Positions 46,636 through 55,990 are shown, numbered from the stretch's first letter. The stretch: DNA of 64,000 nt from Shewanella algae (GCF_009183365.2 NZ_CP068230.1:4431001-4495000); one strand, 5' to 3'. Notes: generated by a model from the letters alone, not told the origin. Made by a program: numbers and translations.

Positions 46636-48426
46636 TTATTCCGCCAGAAACCAAGTGTTGCGTCCCAAATGCTTGGCCTGATAAAGCGCCTTGTCTGCCA
46701 CTCGAATAACCTCACTCAAATCCTGTTCATCCCGGGGCAGAAGTGCCAGCCCAAGACTTATGGTGACTATGCCTGCTGGCGATGCTGCGTGAGAGATCTG
46801 CAACGCCCTGACTCGATTCAACAGGGTTTCAGCCAAATCCTTGGCTTGCCGGCGGTCGACTCCCGGCAAGACCAAAGCAAATTCCTCGCCGCCGACCCTG
46901 GCCAACAAGGCTGATTCAGGAAGCGCTTTTTGCATGGTCTGCGCCAGGCGCTGCAGCACACCGTCACCGGCCGGATGACCGAAACTGTCGTTGAAGGCCT
47001 TGAAGTGATCCACATCCAGCATGATCAGTGCACCGGCTTCTTCCGAGGCCAGCAGCCGCGCCAGGGATTCGGTAAAGGGGCGGCGATTGGCCAACCCGGT
47101 AAGTTCATCGGTTTCCGACAGCTGCTTGAGCTTGTGATTCAGCCCCAACAGCTCCCGCTGCAGCCCCAGCATCTGCAAATCCCTGCGCTCCCTGACCAAG
47201 AGTTCATTGAGCGCAGCGGCAAACTGGGTCAGCATGGCACGGCGGGACTGCGGCCACGGCTGAGGTGATTGACCATTACTCAGCGACAATACCCCCAACA
47301 GATCGTGACCATCGGTAATGGCAAACAGTGCCAGGGAACGTAACTGCAACTGCTTGAGCAGACGATATTCCGCATCCGCCTCTGGCCTCAGGGTTTCCAC
47401 ATCTTCCACCACCATCATCTGGCGGGAGTTGAGCTGCTCTGAAAAACGATTCAACTCACTGATATCTATGTAGCGTGAAGCCTGAGGGTCACCCCGGCGG
47501 CTCCAGACACTGCGGTAGCAGAGTTGCTGCTCCTTTATCTCCAACAAGGCAACCCGTTCGACAGCAAACAATTCGGCAATCTGACGACCAACATCGGCCA
47601 GGGCCTGATTGACTTCTCCCGGCTGCAACTTCAAAAATTGTAATGACAGATCCGCCAACAACTCATTGGCTCTGGCCTGCCAAGCCAGCTCCTTATGGCT
47701 TAGCTCTACCAACTCAGACAACTGCCTTTGCCCCCGGGCCAGATGTCTCTGTTGCCAACGTTTGCGGGCAAAATCGGTTCTAATACGTCGATACATCTGC
47801 TCTATGGCGCGGGCGACACTGCCAATTTCATCCTGATTCGCCGCACCAACCGCATCGGGCAAGGGCACTTTTCGCGGTTGCCCCAAATCTATGCGGTTGA
47901 CGTATGCGGCCAGTGCCGCCAATCTTCCGGTAACCAGGCTACGTACCAGCGTCAGGATCACATAGATCATCAGCAGGGTTTTCAAGCCATTACCCACGAC
48001 GATCAGAATCATCTGTCGCCACAACTCATAATAGAGTTGGTTGCGGCTGCGCTGAACCTTGAGCTCACCTATCTGTTGCTGACGGTAGATGATTGGAAAT
48101 AGAAAGGTCTCATTATCCTGGGCCTGATTATTTCCCACCTGCAGGGCAATCCCGTCGGCACTGGACAAAGACGCGCCGGAAACATAGGGCTGCATGCCTA
48201 TGCCAATCAGTATGTCCCGCAGCAGCTTATGGTCCACATCCCAAATGGCCTGCGCCATGCCGGGCAGATTTGCCTCGACATATTCATGTAACCTGCGATT
48301 GCTGCCTTCAACGCCATCCTGATAGTTCCAGAACAGCTGGGCCGCCATGGTCACCAAGGCAAAAAATGAACTGACACCTATGATAACCAGGGTCATCTTG
48401 TGACTGATGACGGAGCTTTGTTTCAA
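46636..48426 (-). CDS. Membrane diguanylate cyclase with HAMP-like, GAF-like and GGDEF domains
   Basis: The 596-aa protein has a membrane segment at ~10-32, a periplasmic part (~33-135), a second membrane segment (~138-165), a HAMP-like linker (LAAYVNRIDLGQPRKVPLPDAVGAANQDEIGSVARAIEQMYRRI), a GAF-like domain (~250-400) and GGDEF (~430-590). The active site RVGGEEFALVLPG is intact. The RxxD inhibitory site is missing (PESA at that position). The start is taken as TTG 48426: it overlaps the upstream stop (TTGA) and has GGAAG seven bases before it. ATG 48396 is the alternative. Coupling to the periplasmic binding protein gene upstream suggests that protein is its ligand sensor. Confidence 0.85.
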   Translation of the reverse strand: MKQSSVISHKMTLVIIGVSSFFALVTMAAQLFWNYQDGVEGSNRRLHEYVEANLPGMAQAIWDVDHKLLRDILIGIGMQPYVSGASLSSADGIALQVGNNQAQDNETFLFPIIYRQQQIGELKVQRSRNQLYYELWRQMILIVVGNGLKTLLMIYVILTLVRSLVTGRLAALAAYVNRIDLGQPRKVPLPDAVGAANQDEIGSVARAIEQMYRRIRTDFARKRWQQRHLARGQRQLSELVELSHKELAWQARANELLADLSLQFLKLQPGEVNQALADVGRQIAELFAVERVALLEIKEQQLCYRSVWSRRGDPQASRYIDISELNRFSEQLNSRQMMVVEDVETLRPEADAEYRLLKQLQLRSLALFAITDGHDLLGVLSLSNGQSPQPWPQSRRAMLTQFAAALNELLVRERRDLQMLGLQRELLGLNHKLKQLSETDELTGLANRRPFTESLARLLASEEAGALIMLDVDHFKAFNDSFGHPAGDGVLQRLAQTMQKALPESALLARVGGEEFALVLPGVDRRQAKDLAETLLNRVRALQISHAASPAGIVTISLGLALLPRDEQDLSEVIRVADKALYQAKHLGRNTWFLAE

Positions 48427-49514
48427 TGCGTTACTTCCGATGTCTGTTGGTACCAGGCGAGCAGTGCCCGCCAATTTCGTTGCTCGAGCAGATTGAAAGG
48501 CTCAGTGCCCGGCACCAGAAGCCTGAACATTGGGGGAACCTTCTCATTCCATGGCCTGGCCTCGCTGTCGTCACGGATGCGCATGAGCGCCTCTGCCCCC
48601 GCCAGCAAATGACCGCCGCCCAAGACACTGATGTGCCCCTGACTACGCCAATCAAGTACCTTGGAGGAAGTGTTGATACTGGCGATGAAAATATCCTCTC
48701 CAGGCCTGAGCCCCTTGTCCTCCAATGCCGCAATGGCACCAAAGGCCATATGATCGTTGGCGGTCCAAATCCCTTCCAGCCCGGGGTAACGATTCAGCAA
48801 CACCTGGGTCTGCACCCTAGCTCTCTGCTCTTGCCAGTGACCATAGACGAGTTGCAGCGGTTCTATCCCCGCCTGCCGAAAACCGTTTAAAGCTCCTTGA
48901 GTCCGTTCGATAGACGCCGGTGTCCCCTTGTCACCTGAGATCAATAATACCTTGCCCTGCCGCTTATTCCCCATTTGCATTAACAGCGCCTGGGCGGTCA
49001 GAAAACCTATTCGTTCATTGTCCGGAACCAATGGTGGCAGCAAATGCTGCTGCCAATAAGGCTCCTGCAACAATGAATGACGCGCCTTGGGCTCAATATC
49101 ATTGAGCAGCAGTAGCGTTTTAAAGGGGAGCCCTTCAAAGGCTGCCAGCATTTTTGCGGCAACATTTTTTTCATTGACCAAAATGACATACCGGGGCAAT
49201 TGCTCGCGAGCCGCCAACTCTTGTGCCAGGGCTATCATCCTGAAATGATCCCTGTTGGCATGCAGTATTTCCAACTCAATGTTGAGCTCGGCCGCCGCCA
49301 CCAACATCAGCTTATCTATATCGCCCCAGAAACTCTCCTGAGCAGAGCCTGGATTAATAAAGCTAACCCGTAACGGATGAGCTTGAGCCAATACCTTGGT
49401 CGGGTAGTTTAGAAAAACCATCAGCAAAAGCAGAAAAAGGGAAAGGAGTTTACGTGGTGGAGTGAATAAATCACCCCACCACGTATTAAATAGACTCAAC
49501 AGCAAGGCATCCAT
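48423..49514 (-). CDS. Periplasmic sugar-type binding protein paired with a GGDEF protein
   Basis: The 363-aa protein opens with a hydrophobic export signal (~22-44, LLSLFLLLLMVFLNYPTKVLAQA) and has the type I periplasmic-binding fold (Peripla_BP_4). Visible pieces are LRVSFINPGSAQESFW, GKVLLISGDKGTPASIERTQGALNGFRQAG, GLEGIWTANDHMAFGAIAALEDKGLRPGEDIFIASINTSSKVLDW and ISVLGGGHLLAGAEALMRI. Its stop overlaps the start of the membrane GGDEF gene. No ABC transporter genes are present. This recalls LuxP/LuxQ-style signalling, in which a binding protein controls a membrane enzyme. The ligand is unknown. Confidence 0.83.
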   Translation of the reverse strand: MDALLLSLFNTWWGDLFTPPRKLLSLFLLLLMVFLNYPTKVLAQAHPLRVSFINPGSAQESFWGDIDKLMLVAAAELNIELEILHANRDHFRMIALAQELAAREQLPRYVILVNEKNVAAKMLAAFEGLPFKTLLLLNDIEPKARHSLLQEPYWQQHLLPPLVPDNERIGFLTAQALLMQMGNKRQGKVLLISGDKGTPASIERTQGALNGFRQAGIEPLQLVYGHWQEQRARVQTQVLLNRYPGLEGIWTANDHMAFGAIAALEDKGLRPGEDIFIASINTSSKVLDWRSQGHISVLGGGHLLAGAEALMRIRDDSEARPWNEKVPPMFRLLVPGTEPFNLLEQRNWRALLAWYQQTSEVTH

Positions 49515-49580
49515 CCCCCAGCAAACAATGCATATCGTATACCGGAGAATTAAAACACAGATGGGCTGCCCTTGTGGAGA

Positions 49581-49829
49581 TTAATTAACCTCTGGCAAAC
49601 TTTCCAGAAGCTGATAACCCATTTCGTTGAGTTGATCATTAACGCAGGTCAGCAGATATTCCTGACGTTCTTCGGCTGGCACCGCGTCTTCATCGGCCAT
49701 TTGCAAACAGGCTTGCTGCAGTTGTTGAATATCGGTTTCACTGGCTTGAGGCAGGGCGTTTTCTTCATCGGCTGCCAGGGCAGCACCACTGAGTAACATA
49801 CCGGCCAGCAGCAGAGTTAAGCTTTTCAT
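49581..49829 (-). CDS. Small secreted protein of unknown function
   Basis: The 82-aa protein has a clear signal peptide (MKSLTLLLAGMLLSGAALA, cleavage before ADEEN). The mature part is acidic and helical with two cysteines (QQACLQMADEDAVPAEERQEYLLTCVNDQLNEMGYQLLESLPEVN), which could form a disulfide. AAGGAAAC precedes the ATG. I do not recognise the family. It lies between the binding protein and EAL genes on the same strand, with its own gaps on both sides. Confidence 0.75.
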   Translation of the reverse strand: MKSLTLLLAGMLLSGAALAADEENALPQASETDIQQLQQACLQMADEDAVPAEERQEYLLTCVNDQLNEMGYQLLESLPEVN

Positions 49830-49984
49830 CTTGTTTCCTTGTGTGAGTAAAGTGCCATCCCATGGGGCAGCACAGAGAAGTCTCACACAATCTACCAGTA
49901 GATTTTACATTCAGATAACGAGAAATTTTTGCCGTGACAGTGACCTTTTTTATCCGTTAAACAAGTGAATTCGCGCCTGCGATG

Positions 49985-50800
49985 TCACCCAAAGGCATGC
50001 TGGTGCAACTCTATTTGCGCCAGCTTTTCCGGCTGGGAAAACAGGTATCCCTGCAAACCATCATAGGGTACCAACTCCATCACCAAAAATTGCTCCAGCG
50101 TCTCTACCTTTTCAACAATCACCTTAACCTGAGCCTGATTTTTTAATTGATATATATAGTCAATAAAATCCAGCCTGACTTTTTCTGATTTTTCAAAACC
50201 GCGGGGAAGGATCAATTTGATATAATCGACGCAAGCAGTATTAATCCAATGCCGTCTCAAATCACCTTTAGGCTCAAAGTCATCCAAAGCAAATTTAACA
50301 CCAAAATCATGTAACTTGGCGATACTGGCAAAAGCAGTTGTAGCAATCTTGGCTGACAAACGTTCCGTAATTTCAACAACCAACTCCACCTCTTGTTGTT
50401 TCAATGTTTCTTTTAGCCAAACCAATTCAGCCTCTAAAGATGAGATGATTCTAGCTTCTATATTGATAAACAGCCGTGCAATTTTGTGGCCAGCCAGGGC
50501 CAAAACATCGAGATGCCTGTAATCAATAGCCGCCAATTGATGCAACTGCTCCAGAGATAAATTCAATAGCTCTTTTTGATGCAGATTGGCATAGAAGCCT
50601 TCCACACTTAAGCATAGCTTTCCAGGCCTGAATAATACTTCATAAGCCACCTCTTGGGCACAGCCGCTTATTTTTCTGGCAACTATCTCCTGAAAATGAG
50701 CTTCAGTTAATGGTGCGTTATTGTACTCATTAAACAGCTTGCCTATGCTGCCCGGCTCATTGCCGGAATCCGTATTGTCACATCTCTGCTGCGTAAGCAT
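49985..50800 (-). CDS. Stand-alone EAL-domain protein (putative c-di-GMP phosphodiesterase)
   Basis: The 271-aa cytosolic protein is a single EAL domain after a ~45-residue lead. The usual EAL motif reads EVL (YEVLFRPG). Other key positions are kept: N in FINIEA, EITERL, DDF in ALDDFEP, K in VDYIKL, E in IVEKVET and QGYLF. Loop 6 after DDF is unusual (EPKGDLRRHWINT instead of GTGYSSL), so activity is uncertain; it may hydrolyse c-di-GMP or only bind it. ATG 50800 follows GGGGGA, so an upstream in-frame start (50863) was rejected. Confidence 0.82.
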   Translation of the reverse strand: MLTQQRCDNTDSGNEPGSIGKLFNEYNNAPLTEAHFQEIVARKISGCAQEVAYEVLFRPGKLCLSVEGFYANLHQKELLNLSLEQLHQLAAIDYRHLDVLALAGHKIARLFINIEARIISSLEAELVWLKETLKQQEVELVVEITERLSAKIATTAFASIAKLHDFGVKFALDDFEPKGDLRRHWINTACVDYIKLILPRGFEKSEKVRLDFIDYIYQLKNQAQVKVIVEKVETLEQFLVMELVPYDGLQGYLFSQPEKLAQIELHQHAFG

Positions 50801-51118
50801 GTTTCCCCCTTGATAGCACTGAACAGCAACAACCCGACAAACAGACCAGCATTCGGTTAACACTATGCATTTTGCGGGATCAAGGCAGAGATTCTCACCA
50901 GTGGAGTTAATCCCGCAGTTATAAAAACTAATAAATGGAGCCTAAGGGATACCCACTATTGACAACACAAGCATTGAGCTTAAGAATCAATAACTTGCAA
51001 AATTAACACTCTATTGATTAATGAAACATTATCTCAACAACAGGATTTTTTATTACTTATTATTAGGACGTAAAACATGTAGAAACTTAAATTAAAAACA
51101 AAAACAATAGGAATAAAA
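50801..51118. other. AT-rich intergenic region
   Basis: These 318 bases have no convincing gene or RNA. They are markedly AT-rich from about 50925 on and contain long A and T runs ahead of the ToxR-like gene. No clear sigma-70 pair or terminator was found. The composition would suit silencing by H-NS-type proteins, but this is inference. Confidence 0.5.
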
Positions 51119-51916
51119 ATGGACATCACTAAAGGTAGGAAAATAATCACAGCTCGCCAAAACAACGACAACCCAATTATCAAAACAGACACCAAAGGAT
51201 ATAAATGTTCAATTCCAGAATTTTATATATTAAAAGAGCTATACCTCAGTCGAGGCCAAGCAGTAAGCAGAGATAAACTCTTGGATGCCGGCTGGCATGG
51301 AAGAATTGTTTCCCCAAATTCCATTCCAGTTGCCATTGCCAATCTGAGAAGAATATTCAGAGAGATTTCCGGCAACAACATTATATTCACCAAGAAAGGT
51401 TTTGGTTACGGCCTTGATACACTTCAGGGCAATATCCAGCTGGAGTTCATCAATGACAACATCAATCCCGTTTATACCGAAGCGGTAACGCCTACCCCAC
51501 AAAAGACCAACTTCAGCTTAAGACGAATTCTGTATATCACAAGCATATCATTGGCATTATTCTTTGTACCATTCGCAATAACAAAAGCGCTGACACACAC
51601 ACCACCCAGAATAAAAATATACACCAACGGAATAAATAAGATAATTACTATATCAAGGATCAAGAACACAATAGACAAGCAAGCCATAAACTCAGTCATT
51701 GAAGAACTAAACTATCAACTCATTGGCACTGTAGACTTCTATGAAATTGGGAGAACAATAAAGGATAACAGAGACACTATTATCTTGAGCCATAGATCAG
51801 GTTTATTTTCGATCGACTGCATTAATAAATCGCATAACAGTATTAATACCTATGTCAGTTATGCAGATGCCTCAATACTCAATAAGCTGAAGGATGGAAC
51901 TGTATGCCAAAGTTAA
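51119..51916 (+). CDS. ToxR-like membrane transcriptional regulator
   Basis: The 265-aa protein has an N-terminal OmpR-type winged helix (~25-108: SIPEFYILKELYLSRGQAVSRDKLLDAGWHGRIVSPNSIPVAIANLRRIFREI..IIFTKKGFGYGLD), a linker, one membrane segment (~138-160: ILYITSISLALFFVPFAITKAL) and a ~100-residue periplasmic domain with one cysteine. This is the ToxR/CadC/TcpP layout, in which a membrane-bound regulator binds DNA directly. There is no receiver domain. The gene is AT-rich compared with its neighbours, which suggests transfer. It overlaps the next gene by 13 bases. Confidence 0.85.
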   Translation: MDITKGRKIITARQNNDNPIIKTDTKGYKCSIPEFYILKELYLSRGQAVSRDKLLDAGWHGRIVSPNSIPVAIANLRRIFREISGNNIIFTKKGFGYGLDTLQGNIQLEFINDNINPVYTEAVTPTPQKTNFSLRRILYITSISLALFFVPFAITKALTHTPPRIKIYTNGINKIITISRIKNTIDKQAINSVIEELNYQLIGTVDFYEIGRTIKDNRDTIILSHRSGLFSIDCINKSHNSINTYVSYADASILNKLKDGTVCQS

Positions 51917-52404
51917 AGAAACTGCTGCCAATCACCATCCCTCTAGCCCTCTTGCTGAGTTCCATCATCATTAACCTTCTATATGACTATCACGAGGTTC
52001 AGGACATAGATGGCATGTACCAGATGATCAAGGAAGTAGAAGGCCCTGATAAGCAGGTCAAGCGCATCACTTTTTCCCTCTACATAGATATTGATTCAGA
52101 AAGCTTCTGGGGGCTGTTGCAACTGAGTGACAACAAAGAAAAAACGGATGGGAAAATACTCTTTTCCGGCAAGGTCTCCAGGCTGGTACTGCACGACAAT
52201 GCAGTTCAGGTCGAACAGGTTAAAGTCTACCCTGTCTCAGCCGATTCGCTGGAAGTCTTGTTTGCCAACCCTGCACTGTCACTGTTGAAGCTCTTGCTGG
52301 CGACTGACTATAAAGTGGTGTGGCACTACACTTTGGTCGACCAAATTTTCTGCTTCTCCAATGAAACAGACACCAGTCTAAGGTGTATGAAGAAAGTCAT
52401 CTAA
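51904..52404 (+). CDS. Small membrane protein, probable ToxS-like partner
   Basis: The 166-aa protein has one N-terminal membrane segment (~7-25: LLPITIPLALLLSSIIINLLY) and a periplasmic domain with two cysteines (QIFCFSN.., LRCMKKVI), one of them close to the C-terminus. I do not recognise the sequence family. It starts inside the regulator gene, and a short single-pass periplasmic protein right after a ToxR-like gene is the arrangement of toxS and tcpH, whose products stabilise their partner. The function is inferred only from layout. Confidence 0.65.
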   Translation: MPKLKKLLPITIPLALLLSSIIINLLYDYHEVQDIDGMYQMIKEVEGPDKQVKRITFSLYIDIDSESFWGLLQLSDNKEKTDGKILFSGKVSRLVLHDNAVQVEQVKVYPVSADSLEVLFANPALSLLKLLLATDYKVVWHYTLVDQIFCFSNETDTSLRCMKKVI

Positions 52405-52561
52405 TCCCGCCTTCCAGGGTGATAGCTATTGGTGCAGTCCATTCCCGGGTTCTGGAAACCTCTGTCGATAAGGCCAGAACCGCTATTCCCTCAAGCCACT
52501 GTAAATCCAGGCAACTGCTACACTCTACTGAATCAGGGAAGCGCACTACAAAGGAACTGTT

Positions 52562-54082
52562 ATGCCCATAGCCAGAGTTGCCACCCGAGCCGCCAAAGGT
52601 GTGGAGGCGCCTCAGGTACTGGTCGAAGCTCACCTCTCCAACGGCCTGCCGGCCTTCAATCTGGTGGGGTTGCCGGAAGCTTCGGTCAAGGAAGCCAGAG
52701 AAAGAGTCCGCAGCGCCATAATCAATGCGGGTTTTGAATTCCCCATGCGCAGGATAACCATCAATCTGGCACCGGCCGATCTGCCCAAGCAAGGTGGACG
52801 TTACGACCTTCCTATTGCCATTGGTATTCTGGCAGCATCCGGGCAACTGCCACTGAAATCTCTGGACGATCATGAATTTGTCGGTGAGCTTGGGCTGTCC
52901 GGTGAGGTCAGGCACTGCACTGGTATCCTGCCGGTGATCATCGCCGCCCGTCAAAGAGGCATCAAACTGGTGTTGCCACAGGATAACCGCAGTGAGGCGG
53001 ATTTGGTGGGCTATCAACAGTGTTGCCTGGCCCAGCACCTGCAACATATCGCCGCCTATCTGCATGGACAGCAAACCCTGCCGGGGATAGTACCGGGAAC
53101 CGAATGGCTGGAACAGTCCAAGCCGAACTCGAGTGACTGCCTGTCGGAGGTCATAGGCCAATATCAAGCCAAACAAGCGCTGGAAATCGCTGCCGCCGGC
53201 GGGCATAACCTGCTGATGCTGGGGCCACCTGGCACAGGCAAAACCATGCTGGCCAGCCGGATAATCTCACTCCTGCCCCCCATGAGTTATGAAGAGGCGC
53301 TGGAAGTGGCTGCGATTCATTCAGTGGCCGGTATGGCTACTGAGCCGGGGGAGTTTTATCGCCGCCCGTTTCGTGCTCCGCACCACACCAGCTCCGCCAT
53401 CTCATTGGTGGGTGGCGGCTCGATTCCCAAACCCGGCGAGATTTCACTGGCTCACCTGGGAGTGCTGTTTCTCGATGAAATTGCCGAGTTTCCCCGCAAG
53501 GTACTCGACTGCTTGCGTGAACCCATGGAAACCGGCCATGTCATCATCTCCCGCGCCGCAGCCAAACTGCGCTTCGATGCCCGTTTTCAACTCATCGCCG
53601 CCATGAATCCCAGCCCATGTGGAGATGCCGGCCCGGGAAGCCGCGCCAGCCCAGAGCAGATCCGCCGTTACCTGGCCCGGCTGTCAGGCCCTTTCATTGA
53701 CAGATTCGACCTCACCATTGAGGTGCCAAAACTCCCGCCAGGCGCCTTGACTTCAGATGCGGCGCAAGGTGAAACCAGTGAGCAGATAGCCGCCAGAGTA
53801 GCGGCAGCGCGGGAACTACAACTCAGCCGCGCCGGCGTACTCAATAGCCAGTTGGGCAGTAAGGCATTGAAGCAGGCAGGTTTCAAACCCGGCGATCTGG
53901 CGTTTCTCGAACAGAGTGTCAATCAGCTGGGATTATCGGTGCGCAGCTTTCATCGGCTGCAACGAGTGGCGCGCACCATAGCCGATCTGCAGCTCAGCCC
54001 CATGGTCGAGCGACGCCATCTGGCCCAGGCCCTGGGTTATCGGGCGATGGACCGTTTGCTGGCCAGCCTGCAACAGCTCTGA
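52562..54082 (+). CDS. comM: ComM/YifB Mg-chelatase-like AAA+ ATPase
   Basis: The 506-aa protein has an N-terminal Lon-like domain (~20-140: VLVEAHLSNGLPAFNLVGLPEASVKEARERVRSA), an AAA+ core with Walker A GPPGTGKT and Walker B VLFLDEIAEF, and a C-terminal Mg-chelatase domain (~395-500: ARAI..-type VRSFHRLQRVARTIADL). ComM is a hexameric helicase that extends branch migration during natural transformation. The start ATG follows AAAGGAACTG. It is a single gene between the ToxR-like pair and a LysR gene. Confidence 0.93.
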   Translation: MPIARVATRAAKGVEAPQVLVEAHLSNGLPAFNLVGLPEASVKEARERVRSAIINAGFEFPMRRITINLAPADLPKQGGRYDLPIAIGILAASGQLPLKSLDDHEFVGELGLSGEVRHCTGILPVIIAARQRGIKLVLPQDNRSEADLVGYQQCCLAQHLQHIAAYLHGQQTLPGIVPGTEWLEQSKPNSSDCLSEVIGQYQAKQALEIAAAGGHNLLMLGPPGTGKTMLASRIISLLPPMSYEEALEVAAIHSVAGMATEPGEFYRRPFRAPHHTSSAISLVGGGSIPKPGEISLAHLGVLFLDEIAEFPRKVLDCLREPMETGHVIISRAAAKLRFDARFQLIAAMNPSPCGDAGPGSRASPEQIRRYLARLSGPFIDRFDLTIEVPKLPPGALTSDAAQGETSEQIAARVAAARELQLSRAGVLNSQLGSKALKQAGFKPGDLAFLEQSVNQLGLSVRSFHRLQRVARTIADLQLSPMVERRHLAQALGYRAMDRLLASLQQL

Positions 54083-54181
54083 TCTCTGCTCTTATATCCT
54101 GGTTGTATCCAGGTCATGTCATAGTGGCGTCATAAATTGGTAGCAAAATTATGCCATCAGCCCCTGTTTACTCGTGAAAAG

Positions 54182-55078
54182 ATGTCCAAGCCTCAAATTT
54201 CACTCGCTCAGATCCGCGCCTTCTGTGCTCTGGCGCAGCAGCGCAGTTTTAAAGAGGCCGCCGAACACCTGCAAGTATCGCAACCCTCTATCATCAATCA
54301 GATAGCCTCTTTGGAAGAAGCCTATGGCGCCAAGCTATTTCTGCGCCAGCGGGAAAATAATCGCCTGACCCAGCTCGGGGTGGCACTGTTGCCTTCATTC
54401 AGGGCAATACTCAGCCAGCTGAAAGAAGCCGAGTTTATTTTGCTTTCCCACAGCATAAGCCAAACCGGCGAGCTGCATATCGCCGCCGTCAACCCTGTCA
54501 GACTGTCGGCCATAGTGCGCGAGTTTCGGCTTATTTACCCCAACATCAAGGTCAATATCACCTTTGCCGCCTCCAACAAGGTATTGCAACTGCTGGAGAC
54601 AGAAGCTGTGGATGCCGGTTTCTTTGTCCTGCCACAGAGTCAGCCAGGGCTGCAGGCTTTCCATTATTATCGCTATAAGCTGATGGCGATTTTGCCAAGA
54701 GACCATCGGCTGTGTCGTAAGGACACCCTGAGCATAGAAGACTTTGCCAATGAGGAGCTATTGATCCGCGAGCCAGGTTCCCTGACCCGCAAGCTGTTTC
54801 TTGGCGCGCTGAAAAACGCGGGCATTGTCCCTCAGCTTGCCTATGAACTGGGCAGCCGCGAATCGGTGCGCGAAGCTGTCGCCCAGGGCCTGGGTATCTC
54901 TGTGGTGGCCGAGGATGAGCATACGCCCCACGAACAGATAGTAACCAAGCGGATTGTCAGTGACCAGCTCAAGGCCAGCAGCAGCCTGGTGGTACACAAT
55001 AAACAGCTCAACTCCCCCATGATAAAGACCCTGATAGCCCTAGTCGCCCAGCACAAGGATACCCAGATAAATGTTTGA
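54182..55078 (+). CDS. LysR-family regulator facing the phosphonate cluster
   Basis: The 298-aa protein has an N-terminal helix-turn-helix (ISLAQIRAFCALAQQRSFKEAAEHLQVSQPSIINQIASLEEAYGAKLFLRQ) and an effector-binding domain (~90-295). The start MSKPQ (54182) was chosen over an upstream TTG by family alignment. It ends at a terminator shared with phnX, which comes from the opposite direction. Regulators next to phnX-type clusters often control them, but here the genes converge and share no promoter, so the link is only a guess. Confidence 0.85.
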   Translation: MSKPQISLAQIRAFCALAQQRSFKEAAEHLQVSQPSIINQIASLEEAYGAKLFLRQRENNRLTQLGVALLPSFRAILSQLKEAEFILLSHSISQTGELHIAAVNPVRLSAIVREFRLIYPNIKVNITFAASNKVLQLLETEAVDAGFFVLPQSQPGLQAFHYYRYKLMAILPRDHRLCRKDTLSIEDFANEELLIREPGSLTRKLFLGALKNAGIVPQLAYELGSRESVREAVAQGLGISVVAEDEHTPHEQIVTKRIVSDQLKASSSLVVHNKQLNSPMIKTLIALVAQHKDTQINV

Positions 55079-55123
55079 TCCCGGCTTGCCGGCACTGGTT
55101 AAACGCAATCCAGCCATACAAAA

Positions 55124-55159
55124 AAGCAGCCCTTTCCTGCTGGAGAATAAGGGCTGCTT
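55124..55159. terminator. Bidirectional terminator between the LysR gene and phnX
   Basis: Arms 55124-55134 and 55149-55159 (aagcagccctt / aagggctgctt) form an 11-bp stem with A-rich flank on one side, between convergent genes. Confidence 0.8.
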
Positions 55160-55180
55160 AACAGTGATTTTGCTTGAATA

Positions 55181-55990
55181 TCAGGGCCGCTCACCCCGTG
55201 CCAATCTGGCGTTGATATCCAGCACTACCTCAGGCAACTGCGCAATAGTATCAATGATGTAGTGCGCCCCTGCAGCAGCCAGATTGACAGAAGCGGTACG
55301 GCGGGCAAACACCTTGTCGGCCTCTGTAGCAGCCAGAAAGTCTGCCAGTGTCATACCGGATTCGTTACCGGAAAGACTCAGACCTACAGTCCACATGCCG
55401 GCACTGCGCCCTTCGTGAATGCCAGGCGCCGAATCATCCACCTTGAGGCAATGTCCAACATCGGCAATCCCCAGATTGAGCACGTTTTGCAGCGCCATCC
55501 AAGGGCCTGGACGGCCACCGGCACTGAGTTCACCGGTAGCGACCACAGAGTCGGGAACAAAGCCGCGCGCCTTGGCCGCCGGCAACAACTCAGCCATCAC
55601 TTCCCTAGGATAACCGCTGCAAGAACCTATTTTGATCTCTTGCTGCCTGAGCCAGGCTACTGTCTCCAGCGTCCCCGGGATAAGGTCGGCAAACTCGCCG
55701 ACCTTGGCAATTTGCAACGGCATAAAACGCCGGTAGATAACATCGACATCCTCCTCACTCATAGGACGGCCGAATTGCGCCAGCCAGCGTTCAGCGATGG
55801 CTGGAGTATCACCCAGAGCGCGAATATGGTCCCACTTACCCAACCCCATGGGGCCACGGGCTTCCTTGAGTGAAAGTTCGAAATCGTAGGCCTGGGCAAA
55901 GGCCTCGACAAAGATACTGGTCGGTGCAAAGGAACCAAAGTCCACTGTGGTTCCGGCCCAATCGAATATCACACCCGCTACTTTTGACAT
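55181..55990 (-). CDS. phnX: Phosphonoacetaldehyde hydrolase
   Basis: The 269-aa HAD-family enzyme breaks the C-P bond of phosphonoacetaldehyde to give acetaldehyde and phosphate. Asp10 is the nucleophile (VIFDWAGTTVDFGS). Lys52 (MGLGKWDHI) is the Schiff-base lysine in the position known from the Bacillus cereus enzyme. The motifs GSCSGYPREVM, AGGRPGPWM and KVDDSAPGI are present. Its start overlaps the end of the alcohol dehydrogenase gene by 13 bases. It is the last gene of a minus-strand unit with phnD, phnC, phnE and that dehydrogenase. Confidence 0.95.
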   Translation of the reverse strand: MSKVAGVIFDWAGTTVDFGSFAPTSIFVEAFAQAYDFELSLKEARGPMGLGKWDHIRALGDTPAIAERWLAQFGRPMSEEDVDVIYRRFMPLQIAKVGEFADLIPGTLETVAWLRQQEIKIGSCSGYPREVMAELLPAAKARGFVPDSVVATGELSAGGRPGPWMALQNVLNLGIADVGHCLKVDDSAPGIHEGRSAGMWTVGLSLSGNESGMTLADFLAATEADKVFARRTASVNLAAAGAHYIIDTIAQLPEVVLDINARLARGERP

